7,969 nucleotides of DNA from an uncultured Desulfovibrio sp. (GCA_947176055.1 CAMWPE010000109.1:1-7969); one strand, 5' to 3'. Shown: positions 1 through 7,134, counted from the first letter of the stretch. Numbers and translations are program-made. Notes: a model not told the origin generated them from the sequence alone.

Positions 1-35
1 GTAATCGCGCGGGAAAGTAGGAAGCTGCCAACCCA
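1..35 (+). rRNA. rrf: 5S ribosomal RNA, 3' end (partial)
   Basis: The first ~35 bases match the conserved 3' end of bacterial 5S rRNA. The GGGAAAGTAGGAAGCTGCC segment corresponds to the GCGAGAGTAGGGAACTGCCAGG region of E. coli 5S, and GCCAACCCA would be the 3' strand of helix I. A rho-independent terminator follows five bases later, as expected at the end of an rRNA operon. The 5' part of the gene and the 16S/23S genes would lie left of the window. The exact 3' end (34-36) is approximate because the pairing 5' strand is not visible. Confidence 0.8.
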
Positions 36-39
36 TATC

Positions 40-67
40 AAAAAGCGTCCATTGCGGACGCTTTTTT
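40..67 (+). terminator. Intrinsic terminator of the rRNA operon
   Basis: A perfect 11-bp hairpin (AAAAAGCGTCC, loop ATTGC, GGACGCTTTTT) ends in a run of six T. It sits directly behind the 5S 3' end and should stop transcription of the rRNA operon. Confidence 0.9.
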
Positions 68-103
68 GGTTTAAGTCGCCCTGTTCCCGCTTTTTCTTTC
101 TAC

Positions 104-130
104 AGCCGCTTGACCTAGCGGGCTCTTTTT
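104..130 (+). terminator. Second, tandem rRNA-operon terminator
   Basis: AGCCGCT, loop TGACCT, AGCGGGCT forms a 7-bp stem with one bulged G, followed by CTTTTT. Placed about 40 bases after the first terminator with no gene between them, it looks like a back-up terminator for the highly transcribed rRNA operon. Confidence 0.6.
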
Positions 131-162
131 GCGACCCGTTGAAAGTCAGTAAATCCCGTGTC

Positions 163-168
163 AGGAGA
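163..168 (+). promoter_or_regulatory. Ribosome binding site of the decayed lipoprotein gene
   Basis: AGGAGA lies five bases before an ATA codon that opens a lipoprotein-like signal peptide. The good spacing suggests the ATA was once ATG. Confidence 0.45.
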
Positions 169-173
169 CGCCC

Positions 174-266
174 ATAAAAAAATTGTTTCTCTCGGCGATC
201 AGCGCGACGGAGATTAGTCTCGCGGCATGCGCGATTCGCTCAAAAAAAGCTCGAGGAGGGTTGTGA
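174..266 (+). pseudogene. Lipoprotein signal-peptide remnant with ATA in place of the start codon
   Basis: Reading from ATA at 174 gives a 30-codon frame: two Lys, a hydrophobic core (LFLSAISATEISLAAC) with a classical lipobox L-A-A-C ending at the TGC codon 228-230, then a basic stretch and a TGA stop. A Glu sits inside the hydrophobic core, which would weaken export. An AGGAGA site is correctly spaced upstream. I infer this is the decayed 5' end of a secreted lipoprotein gene, most likely the same gene whose C-terminal remnant follows to 885. That link is not proven, because the sequence between the two is too degraded to align. It could instead be an independent dead gene, or rarely translated from ATA. 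Confidence 0.45.
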
Positions 267-297
267 AATTCCCCATAATATCGACGTAATCCGTTAT

Positions 298-328
298 AAA
301 AACCCCGACTTGCTTTCGCGCGGGGCTT
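298..328 (-). terminator. Terminator-like hairpin pointing left, no gene attached
   Basis: On the minus strand, AAGCCCCG, a loop containing CGCGAAAGCAAGT, then CGGGGTTTTT has the shape of an intrinsic terminator (5-bp GC stem plus a T run). It lies inside the decayed region and no minus-strand gene ends here. It may be a relic of an intergenic space or chance. Confidence 0.3.
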
Positions 329-331
329 GGT

Positions 332-885
332 AACAGCTCCGGCGGAGATGGCAAAATTGATAAGCAAGTTCCTCGAATCATGGATCGCGACGAATATACC
401 GATTACGTCATCGATCCCGATCCGCCTCAATATCTTGATTTTACCGTTCCTAAAAAAACAACTGAAAACGACGCCGCCCTTCGATGCCTGGGGAGGGCTG
501 GATAGTCCGGCTACGCCGGAAAACCAGCTTTTTGGCGACGCCAATGGGCAACCGGCCAATTTTACCGATTTCAGTCCGCGCGAAAGGACCGACGATCCCG
601 ACGCGAAACTTGATCCCGAAAAAGTTCGTCGCCTCTATATTCTATATGATGAATCCAATGGCTTTTATCGGGGATACGACGCGACCGACCGCGGCCAAAT
701 ACTTGTATATTCGCCAGGGCGCGAAAGATCGGGAGCCATCTTTCCTGGTTCCTATCAATCTCGCGACAAAACTGCGTAACGCGGGCTGTGGCGTAAATTT
801 CGTCCTACCCTGGAACAGGACGCGCGGCGGCGATTACAATCTCGACGATATTTTTGAGTTTTTCATCGCTAAAATGAGCCAATGA
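332..885 (+). pseudogene. Tannase/feruloyl-esterase-like alpha/beta hydrolase, C-terminal remnant, frameshifted
   Basis: Parts of one protein are spread over different frames. From ~470 to ~640 the frame starting TTC at 480 reads FDAWGGLDSPATPENQLFG and later NFTDFS. From 646 another frame reads MMNPMAFIGDTT, then YIRQGAKDREPSFLVPINLA, then FVLPWNRTRGGDYNLDDIFE, and stops at 885. These resemble conserved blocks I recall from subtype B tannases and related esterases (FDALDLSSGENxLFG, HFT, MNPMxYIG, WRIRHGxKDRDTSxAIPVILAT, PWDxPHSGDYDLDELF). A one-base shift near 625-646 joins the two frames. A third frame (320-478) reads GGDGKIDKQVPRIMDRDEYT and may also be genuine. The likely catalytic Asp is kept (codon 727-729). 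The expected catalytic His is Arg (CGC, 823-825). The nucleophile region is missing, so the gene must be dead. The family name is from memory; the pseudogene status is firmer. Confidence 0.7.
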
Positions 886-931
886 TCGCTAGAGCAAACG
901 ATCCTGGAGAGGAAGGAAAACGAGAAAAAAC

Positions 932-959
932 TTGACAATGATTTTCAATTTCTTATACT
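932..959 (+). promoter_or_regulatory. Sigma-70-type promoter of the ferritin gene
   Basis: TTGACA (932-937), a perfect -35 box, is followed after 16 bases by TATACT (954-959), a five-of-six match to the -10 box. Transcription would begin near 966, leaving a leader of about 25 bases that carries AAGGAAG (980-986) five bases before the ATG. Confidence 0.8.
934..952 (+). promoter_or_regulatory. Fur-family box overlapping the ferritin promoter
   Basis: GACAATGATTTTCAATTTC matches 14 of 19 positions of the classical Fur box GATAATGATAATCATTATC, with the TGA-TTT-TCA core intact. It overlaps the end of the -35 box and fills the spacer, where a bound repressor would block RNA polymerase. Fur or its peroxide-sensing relative PerR are both possible. 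Confidence 0.5.
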
Positions 960-991
960 CCTAGAAAATAATTTTAACAAAGGAAGAGTCT

Positions 992-1498
992 ATGGACGAA
1001 AAATTGCGCGATTTATTGAATCAGCAAATTGGCAAGGAATTTTATTCCGCTTACCTCTATCTCTCCATGTCCAATTATTATTACCACGCCAGTCTAGACG
1101 GTTTTGGCAAATGGTATAAAATCCAGGCGCAGGAAGAGATGGATCACGGCAACAAGATCATCAAATATCTCCTTGACCGGGAACAGATCGTAAAAATGGA
1201 CGCCATCGACGCGCCGAAATGGGATTTCCAGAATTACCGCGAACCCATCGAAATGGCCCTTAAGCACGAGGAATACGTCACCGGCTTGATCAATGATCTT
1301 TACGGCCTGGCCAAAGACGTAAGGGATTGGCGCAGTTGCCAGTTTCTGGATTGGTACCTCGCCGAGCAGACCGAAGAAGAAAAAAACGCGCACGACATGA
1401 TTAATAGATATGATTTAAGCGGAGCCGATCCCCGGGGTATTTTCCTCCTCGACGAATATCTCAACCGGCGGGAATACCAGCCTATCGATAAAGTGTAG
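992..1498 (+). CDS. ftnA: Non-heme ferritin
   Basis: This cytoplasmic 24-subunit iron-storage protein oxidises Fe2+ at a di-iron ferroxidase centre and stores it as a ferric mineral. Its 168 residues match the usual length. The centre is complete, and each residue sits one place before its E. coli FtnA counterpart: E16, Y23, E49 and H52 (AQEEMDHG), E93 (HEE), Q126 and E129 (AEQTEEE), with E125 as the third-site ligand. The four-helix bundle and the short C-terminal helix are covered in full. The start is fixed by AAGGAAG five bases upstream. The gene is a single transcription unit between its own promoter with a Fur-like box and a strong terminator. Next to an OsmC-type peroxidase it suggests joint iron and oxidant control. 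The last residues (EYLNRREYQPIDKV) are not diagnostic. Confidence 0.95.
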   Translation: MDEKLRDLLNQQIGKEFYSAYLYLSMSNYYYHASLDGFGKWYKIQAQEEMDHGNKIIKYLLDREQIVKMDAIDAPKWDFQNYREPIEMALKHEEYVTGLINDLYGLAKDVRDWRSCQFLDWYLAEQTEEEKNAHDMINRYDLSGADPRGIFLLDEYLNRREYQPIDKV

Positions 1499-1519
1499 AT
1501 AAAGCCATGGCGCTTTTTG

Positions 1520-1550
1520 GCCCCGCGTTTTTAGCGGGGCTTTCGTTTTC
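1520..1550 (+). terminator. Intrinsic terminator of the ferritin gene
   Basis: GCCCCGC (1520-1526), a seven-base loop GTTTTTA, and GCGGGGC (1534-1540) form a perfect 7-bp GC-rich stem followed by TTTCGTTTTC. It lies 21 bases after the ferritin stop codon and separates this unit from the OsmC gene. Confidence 0.88.
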
Positions 1551-1644
1551 GAGGGTCGCGACGCGCTTCAAGCTCGCGTTGCCCCGTGTACAAATTGGAA
1601 AATGTTTCTTAAAATCGGGAACGAGCCGGAAATCTCACTTTAGA

Positions 1645-1650
1645 TATAAT
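1645..1650 (+). promoter_or_regulatory. Possible -10 box of the OsmC-family gene
   Basis: A perfect TATAAT lies 25 bases before the OsmC start codon in an AT-rich stretch, but no convincing -35 box is found 16-18 bases upstream. A promoter is expected here because the terminator at 1520-1550 isolates the gene from ferritin. Confidence 0.35.
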
Positions 1651-1675
1651 TATTTTATATGAGCGGTTTTAAACT

Positions 1676-2098
1676 ATGGCGAAAATAACAGGCGAATATC
1701 TTGGCGATTTGCGAATCGATTGCGTCAGGGAAGACAACGGCGCGAAGCTGACACTCGAATCCCTGTTCGAAAATTTCGGGGGCGAAAGCCATTTCTCGCC
1801 AACGGATCTCGTCGCTTTGGGCCTGGCTTCCTGCGCCCTGAACACCATTGGCATTTATTGCCATAGACGGGAAATAGATATCGATGGCGCGATATTTTCC
1901 GTTGGCAAGACTATGGCGACGCAGCCCAACAGAATCGCGAAAATAAGAACTGTTTTTACTTTTCCCGCGAAAGGCTATAACGAAAAAGAACGCGCCGGCA
2001 TCGAGCGTTGTTTGAGATCCTGTCCAGTCCACAATAGTTTGAGCGAGAGAATGGAACAGGAATTTGTATTTAACTGGCTTGACGACGCGGGTAAATAA
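1676..2098 (+). CDS. OsmC/Ohr-family peroxiredoxin-like protein
   Basis: OsmC-family proteins are cytoplasmic homodimers that reduce organic hydroperoxides with two reactive cysteines. The 140-residue length is normal for the family. The first cysteine is C53 in the hallmark segment SPTDLVALGLASCALNTIGI, at the start of the central helix; the second is C116 in SCPVHNSL near the C-terminus. C16, C62 and C112 are extra. The protein begins with a beta-rich segment (ITGEYLGDLRID) typical of the fold. It belongs to the general OsmC-like (YhfA-type) branch rather than classical Ohr, judging by the CPVHNSL motif; this is inferred. The ATG at 1676 has no clear Shine-Dalgarno sequence, but no better in-frame start is seen. 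It stands alone, with no obvious terminator after it. Confidence 0.9.
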   Translation: MAKITGEYLGDLRIDCVREDNGAKLTLESLFENFGGESHFSPTDLVALGLASCALNTIGIYCHRREIDIDGAIFSVGKTMATQPNRIAKIRTVFTFPAKGYNEKERAGIERCLRSCPVHNSLSERMEQEFVFNWLDDAGK

Positions 2099-2314
2099 GA
2101 AGGCCAAAATTTCCGGTTCTCGGCGTTTATTAAATCTAGTAGATATTGAATACAATCGCGCGACGCGGCGTTTTGCGAAAAGCGCTCCGGCGCGGGTCGC
2201 TTAATTGAAAAAATCGCGATTTGAAGAAATTCGAACGGGCGATATTGGGCAATTTTAGCGAAACGTATGGCCAGAGCAGTAGAAAAGACAAGAATGACTA
2301 GAACGTCCGATATG

Positions 2315-2470
2315 TTAAAATTTCAGACTTAAAAAACGCTCAAGCTCGCGGATTCGGTCCTCTTCGCGTTTGGAGAGGGAGCCGGTCAATTTCTTCTTTG
2401 CGCGAAGAATAAATATCTCCGTTCGCGCGGAGAGCCGCTTTTTCCGGATTTGCGGAGAAAGAATCGCCAT
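2315..2470 (-). CDS. Small basic protein, 51 residues, function unknown
   Basis: On the minus strand a 51-codon frame starts at ATG 2470 (MAILSPQIRKKRLSART...) and ends with TAA at 2315 (...IRELERFLSLKF). It is preceded by CAGGAG six bases before the ATG, one of the best ribosome binding sites in the window. The protein is strongly basic in its first half (RKKR, then RAKKK) and has an amphipathic, probably helical second half (SKREEDRIRELERF). No signal peptide or membrane segment is seen. I do not recognise a family. It lies about 200 bases downstream of the SurA-like lipoprotein gene, on the same strand, and could be transcribed with it or alone. A longer overlapping frame (2340-2591) lacks a ribosome binding site and looks less like a protein. 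Confidence 0.5.
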   Translation of the reverse strand: MAILSPQIRKKRLSARTEIFILRAKKKLTGSLSKREEDRIRELERFLSLKF

Positions 2471-2667
2471 AAAACGCTCCTGTCGGACGACCGCCGTAAG
2501 CCCATAAAATGTCGCGCCATCGGCGAGCTATAATAAAAGTGATTCGCGAAATGAAATATGATTTAAAAACTAATAATATACAATTATTCACGGAAAATAA
2601 AGACGGCGAGCCGCGGTCAGAACCGATCGTCCGTAATAAGGATCCCTTCTATCTCACATTTATATTT

Positions 2668-3615
2668 TTATTCCACTTCCTTATCCATTTCCTCGACAAT
2701 TTTCTCCAGACTTTCGTTAAAAGTCGGGATTACTTCGATCCGCGAAGTTTTGATTTTATTTTCGAGCCATTGATTAAAAGCTTCGCTCTTTTTCTCGTTC
2801 AACAGGATTCTTTCGATTATCGGAAAAGACTCGGTTACGCCCAGCCGGCGGGCGGGCGCCTTGTCAAGGATATAAACAGTTTGCCAGACGTCCTCGTTTT
2901 GTTCCGGTTGAGCGCAGGAATTGAGCTTTAACGATTGGAGTTTCGTCTGTTTGAGCGCCGGCGCGTTTTCGATGGGTAATTTCATGCATTGGGCAAAATC
3001 GCCTTCCTCGATAATTCCCCGTTCGGCTTTCTCGCACCATTCTATTATTTCATCCCGGGCGGGAGCGGCGACATAGCATAAATTGTATATTTCCGGACGG
3101 TCAAAGGCGTCTTTGCGCTCTTCGTAATAGCGACGTATTTCTTCGGCGGTAATATTAATGGACGGGTAGAGAACGCTCGTCTGGAAAACTTCCATATTCA
3201 CAAAGTCGCGAAGCAGTTTTTCGAAATCTTCTTCGCGTATAAAGGCTTCTTCCAGCGCTTTAGGGAAATCTTCCTGACCGTAATCATCCTTTACTTCTTC
3301 CTGAGCCAGTTGATAGGCTCTTTCGCCAATTGTCAATTTCTTTTTGGCTAGATCCTGCCGAATGAGCGCTCCCGCGATCAGCGCGTTCAGCGCGTCGATA
3401 TAATTTTTACGCGCTTCTTCGATTGTGCCAGGAAATGGCTGACCGGTCGCGCCCATCTTTATATCCATGGCGGCGCGAATATCATGCAAGGTGATGTTTT
3501 CTCCGTTGACGCGCGCGACTACCCCTTCCGGAATTTTGTCGTTCCGGCAGGAAATTACACAACAGAAAAGTATTAGAAGCGCGGGAAGGAAAAATGGCGG
3601 CGCGAGAAATTTCAT
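2668..3615 (-). CDS. SurA-N-like periplasmic chaperone lipoprotein
   Basis: This 315-residue protein is a probable outer-membrane-protein or periplasmic chaperone related to SurA/PrsA. A hydrophobic signal peptide (residues 3-22) ends in the lipobox V-I-S-C, so C23 should be lipidated; Arg at +2 favours transfer to the outer membrane. Residues 32-51 (VVARVNGENITLHDIRAAMD) are the typical start of the SurA N-terminal domain, followed by helical, charged segments to about residue 170. The region where a parvulin domain would sit (about 175-255) lacks the usual GGDLG and F-x-x-L-A-x-x-x-S signatures, so prolyl isomerase activity is doubtful. The C-terminal helices (260-315) resemble the returning SurA_N strand/helix. 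It starts 30 bases after the mfd stop, has no strong ribosome binding site, and is probably co-transcribed with mfd, a pairing I recall from other deltaproteobacteria. Confidence 0.82.
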   Translation of the reverse strand: MKFLAPPFFLPALLILFCCVISCRNDKIPEGVVARVNGENITLHDIRAAMDIKMGATGQPFPGTIEEARKNYIDALNALIAGALIRQDLAKKKLTIGERAYQLAQEEVKDDYGQEDFPKALEEAFIREEDFEKLLRDFVNMEVFQTSVLYPSINITAEEIRRYYEERKDAFDRPEIYNLCYVAAPARDEIIEWCEKAERGIIEEGDFAQCMKLPIENAPALKQTKLQSLKLNSCAQPEQNEDVWQTVYILDKAPARRLGVTESFPIIERILLNEKKSEAFNQWLENKIKTSRIEVIPTFNESLEKIVEEMDKEVE

Positions 3616-3645
3616 AGTTGGAAAAAGTTTCAGTGATATAATTTT

Positions 3646-6600
3646 TTATACTTTTTCTACATTTTCCGCAAGAGGCCCGATAAGTCCTTCGGCTTCCTTG
3701 AGCGCGTCCGGAAAGGGAATATCGGTCCGGAGGGGAAGGCGCAAACCCGCCGGCGGAACAAGCTTGATCTCCGGATGCTCCGTGAGAAGCCTGACTATGC
3801 TTTCCGGGGATATAGTTGTCTGGTCTTTATTCCACTGTAATTTCAAGGTATCGGCGTGAATCTCCGCCTTTTCCGCCAGTTGTTTGCCAATAAAGGTTTT
3901 GAAATCCAGGATAGCCAGGAAATTTTTCAGCTCTTCCGGGAAGGGACCGAATCTGTCGCGCAGGTCGAGAGCTGTCTCCTCTCTTTCGCGGGAATCGGTT
4001 GTCGAACTCAAGATCTTGTAATATTTTAGTCTTTCGCGGCTATCCTGGATATAGGTTTCCGGAATATTTGCGGTTACCCCGATGGTCATTTCCGGATCGA
4101 TAACGGTATTTTTGACTTCGCCCTTGATTTTGGCCACTTCTTCTTCGAGCATTTCCAAATAAAGATCAAGACCTACCCGGGTTATATGGCCCGACTGGGC
4201 TTCGCCCAGGATATTGCCGGCGCCGCGCAGACGCAGATCTTCCATGGCGACTTGAAAGCCCGCGCCGAGATAATCCATATCAAGGATAATCCGCAACCTT
4301 TCGCCGGCGATATCCGTAAGTTTTTTGGGATCGGGAACCAGGAAATAAGCGTAAGCCTGCCTGTCGCTTCGCCCGACCCTGCCGCGCAATTGGTATAATT
4401 GCCCCAGACCAAACATCTGGGCCTGATCGACAATCAGGGTGTTGGCGCGGGGAAAATCGAGGCCGGATTCAACGATGGATGTCGAGACAAGCACGTCGAT
4501 CTCTCCGTGCCAGAATTTGCGCATGGTCGTTTCCAGCTCGTTTTCGCTCATCTGACCGTGAGCCATCGCCACTCTCGCGTTCGGAGCTATATCGCGGACA
4601 TATTCAGCCACCCGCTCTAGATCGCGAACGCGGTTGTAAACCCAGAAGACCTGGCCTTCCCGGGCGAGCTCGCGATCGATAATTTTTTTCAGCGTCTCCG
4701 CGTCCCGCTGAATCAAGGCGGACGCGACAGGTTTGCGGTCGACGGGAGCGGTTTCGATAATCGAGAGATCGCGAATGCCGGACATGGAGAGTTGCAGGGT
4801 GCGCGGGATTGGCGTAGCGGTGAGAGTAAGAACGTCCACGTTCTTTTTCATGGATTTGAGTTTTTCTTTATGTCGCACGCCAAAGCGTTGCTCCTCGTCG
4901 AGAATCAGAAGGGAGAGATTGGGAAGTTTCACATCGTTTGACAGGATGCGATGGGTGCCCACCAGGATATCAATTTGTCCTTGCTCGCAGGCGGCGAGAA
5001 CTTCTTTTTGTTTCGCGCGGGGGACAAAACGGCTTAACAAGCCTACATTGATGGGGAAACCGGCCAGGCGAGCCTTGAAAGTCTGGTAATGCTGTTCGGC
5101 TAGCACAGTGGTTGGGCAAAGCAATGCGACTTGTCTGCCTTCGCAAGCCGCGCGGAAAGCGGCGCGCATGGCCACCTCGGTTTTTCCGAAACCGACGTCG
5201 CCGCATAACAGCCGATCCATGGGCGACGGTTTGTCCATATCTTCGATCACTTCCGTTATGGCTCTGGCCTGATCCGGCGTTTCATCAAAATTGAAAGTCG
5301 CTTCGAATTCGCGATACAGCTCGCCTGGAGGATCGTAATGAAAACTTTTCGCGATTTTGCGATAAGCGTACATTTCGACGAGATCCTGGGCAATTTTTTC
5401 GATGGCTTTGCGGGCTTTTTCCTTGCCATTAACCCATGACTGCGTTCCGAGGCGATCCAGAACAGGAGCGGCGCCTTCCTGGCCCTTAAAAATCTGGATC
5501 AGTCCCAGCCTATCGACGGGCACGTAAAGTTTGTCGGCTCCGGAATATTCGAGCAGGAGGAAATCGTTTTCGGCGTCATTGATTTTCAGCCTGCTTAAAC
5601 CCTGAAATCTGCCGATGCCGTAATCCCGATGCACCAGCAGATCGCCGGGCTTGAGACCGGCGAAATTATCGAGACCCTTGAAAACGGACGATTTTTTTCT
5701 CCGCGGCGCGCTCGCGCGAGGAAACACTATTTCTTCGCCCAGCGCGATGATTTTAGCCCATTCCAGGCGCGCGCCGGATTTGAAAGGCGATACGAGGGCG
5801 AAAACGCCTTTTTGATCCGGCGCGTAGCGGGTAAAAGGGATTATCCCGTCTTGCTCGACCAGTTTCGCGAATTTTTTCCGGGAACGATCCGACGGAAAAG
5901 CGAAAATAGTCTGATCCAGGGTCGTTTGCCATTCTTTTATGGCCCGGACCATCGTTTGCCAGGGGCGATCGCTGTCCTGGTCAAGGGGAAACAATTCGGC
6001 GAAAGAATGGATGGGTTTTTCCGGCAACTTGATTCCTTTTTCCTCCACGCCAACGCGAAGGGATTCATTAAAGATCGTCTTCGCTCCATTCCAGGGCAGG
6101 GGATGGGAACGTCGACGCAGAGCCAGGGACGCGGGTTGCGCCAGATCGGAGGAGGGATCTTCGAGGAGCTGTTTTAGGTTTTCGCGGGCGGAATTAAAAG
6201 CCTCGACGCTCTTCGATTCGCCTTGCAGGATCCAAAGGGTCTCTTCGGGCAACCATTCCTCAAAAAATGAAGAATTGGCGAAAAGCAGACCCGGGCAAAT
6301 TCCGCTTCCGCCCTCCTCAAGTTTTTTTCGCAAAGAATAAGCTTCGTTTTCGCTTAATTTGCCTTCCGACTCCAGACGCTTAAACCTCTTCGCGACCTCG
6401 TCTCGGGCCTTTGGAGCGAGGGATGCGGCCGAGGCGGGTATTATTTCGACTTCCGGCAACGAATTAATCGAGCGCTGCGTGTCCGCGTCAAAAAGCCGAA
6501 TCTCCTCCAATTGATCGCCAAAAAATTCCAGCCGGAAAGGATGCTTATAGCCGGAGGCATAAATGTCCAGAATATCTCCGCGGGAAGCCAGCTCGCCTGG

Positions 6601-7089
6601 AACGGCGACCATATTCGTCCTTTCATAGCCCCATTCAATAGCCTGGTCGATGACGAGTTCCGGAGATATGTCCATGCCCGGCGACAGCGAAAGAACGCGG
6701 CTCGCGAAAAAATCCCGGGGAATGGCGCGGAAGAGAAGGTCCCGCATGGGCGCGATAACGCAGGCCGGATGGGAGAGATATAAGCCGTAGAAAGAAGAGA
6801 GGCGGCGCGACCAGAAAGATCTGTCCGCTAGCCGGCGGATTTCCGGAAAAACGAGAGCCTGACTTTGCCAATATGGCAGGGCCGGATCGCGGTCGCCGGA
6901 CGATAGCGCGGGAATAAATAAGCGGACGAGGGAAGAGAGCTCATGCGCCTGAACGGAGGTATTCGCGGCCAGAACGACAGTCCGTCCCCGCGCGATTTCC
7001 CCCGCGGCGATATCGGCGCAGGTAGCGAGTCCGGAGCGCTCAATATAAATATTTCCGGGCGCGGCGAGGAGTTCGGAGAGATCTTTCAT
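3646..7089 (-). CDS. mfd: Transcription-repair coupling factor (Mfd)
   Basis: Mfd is a cytoplasmic SF2 DNA translocase that pushes stalled RNA polymerase off damaged DNA and recruits UvrA for nucleotide excision repair. At 1147 residues it is almost exactly the E. coli length. In order: a UvrB-homology region (residues 1 to about 210, with GELASRGDILDIY at 165-177); the CarD-like RNA polymerase interaction domain from about 478 (LKPGDLLVHRDYGIGRFQGL, 479-498); helicase lobe 1 with Walker A GDVGFGKT (630-637), DEEQ (731-734) and TATPIPRTL (757-765); helicase lobe 2 ending in RGRVGR (902-907); the translocation motif MEDLRLRGAGNILGEAQSG (949-967); and a C-terminal TRCF domain that masks the UvrA site. 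All key residues are intact, so it should be active. The ATG lies 46 bases after the terminator of the upstream gene, without a clear Shine-Dalgarno sequence. Confidence 0.97.
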   Translation of the reverse strand: MKDLSELLAAPGNIYIERSGLATCADIAAGEIARGRTVVLAANTSVQAHELSSLVRLFIPALSSGDRDPALPYWQSQALVFPEIRRLADRSFWSRRLSSFYGLYLSHPACVIAPMRDLLFRAIPRDFFASRVLSLSPGMDISPELVIDQAIEWGYERTNMVAVPGELASRGDILDIYASGYKHPFRLEFFGDQLEEIRLFDADTQRSINSLPEVEIIPASAASLAPKARDEVAKRFKRLESEGKLSENEAYSLRKKLEEGGSGICPGLLFANSSFFEEWLPEETLWILQGESKSVEAFNSARENLKQLLEDPSSDLAQPASLALRRRSHPLPWNGAKTIFNESLRVGVEEKGIKLPEKPIHSFAELFPLDQDSDRPWQTMVRAIKEWQTTLDQTIFAFPSDRSRKKFAKLVEQDGIIPFTRYAPDQKGVFALVSPFKSGARLEWAKIIALGEEIVFPRASAPRRKKSSVFKGLDNFAGLKPGDLLVHRDYGIGRFQGLSRLKINDAENDFLLLEYSGADKLYVPVDRLGLIQIFKGQEGAAPVLDRLGTQSWVNGKEKARKAIEKIAQDLVEMYAYRKIAKSFHYDPPGELYREFEATFNFDETPDQARAITEVIEDMDKPSPMDRLLCGDVGFGKTEVAMRAAFRAACEGRQVALLCPTTVLAEQHYQTFKARLAGFPINVGLLSRFVPRAKQKEVLAACEQGQIDILVGTHRILSNDVKLPNLSLLILDEEQRFGVRHKEKLKSMKKNVDVLTLTATPIPRTLQLSMSGIRDLSIIETAPVDRKPVASALIQRDAETLKKIIDRELAREGQVFWVYNRVRDLERVAEYVRDIAPNARVAMAHGQMSENELETTMRKFWHGEIDVLVSTSIVESGLDFPRANTLIVDQAQMFGLGQLYQLRGRVGRSDRQAYAYFLVPDPKKLTDIAGERLRIILDMDYLGAGFQVAMEDLRLRGAGNILGEAQSGHITRVGLDLYLEMLEEEVAKIKGEVKNTVIDPEMTIGVTANIPETYIQDSRERLKYYKILSSTTDSREREETALDLRDRFGPFPEELKNFLAILDFKTFIGKQLAEKAEIHADTLKLQWNKDQTTISPESIVRLLTEHPEIKLVPPAGLRLPLRTDIPFPDALKEAEGLIGPLAENVEKV

Positions 7090-7134
7090 ACTAAGAAACG
7101 ATTAGAAAATTATGAGCCGGCAAAGCTCTTGAAT

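Noticed and set aside
161..559. 132-codon minus-strand frame across the decayed region
   Set aside because: There is no ribosome binding site or family resemblance, and the opposite strand carries the esterase remnants.
2267..2332. 21-residue plus-strand frame MARAVEKTRMTRTSDMLKFQ...
   Set aside because: It looks regulator-like at first, but there is no ribosome binding site, it is very short, and it runs into the 3' end of the small gene on the other strand.
2340..2591. 83-codon minus-strand frame starting MNNCILLVFKSYF
   Set aside because: It has no ribosome binding site and overlaps the 51-codon gene, which has an ideal one; its start lies in AT-rich spacer.
2600..2667. Terminator for the SurA-like gene
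   Set aside because: An imperfect GACGG...CCGTC-type pairing can be drawn, but there is no clean stem followed by a T run, so I do not call it.
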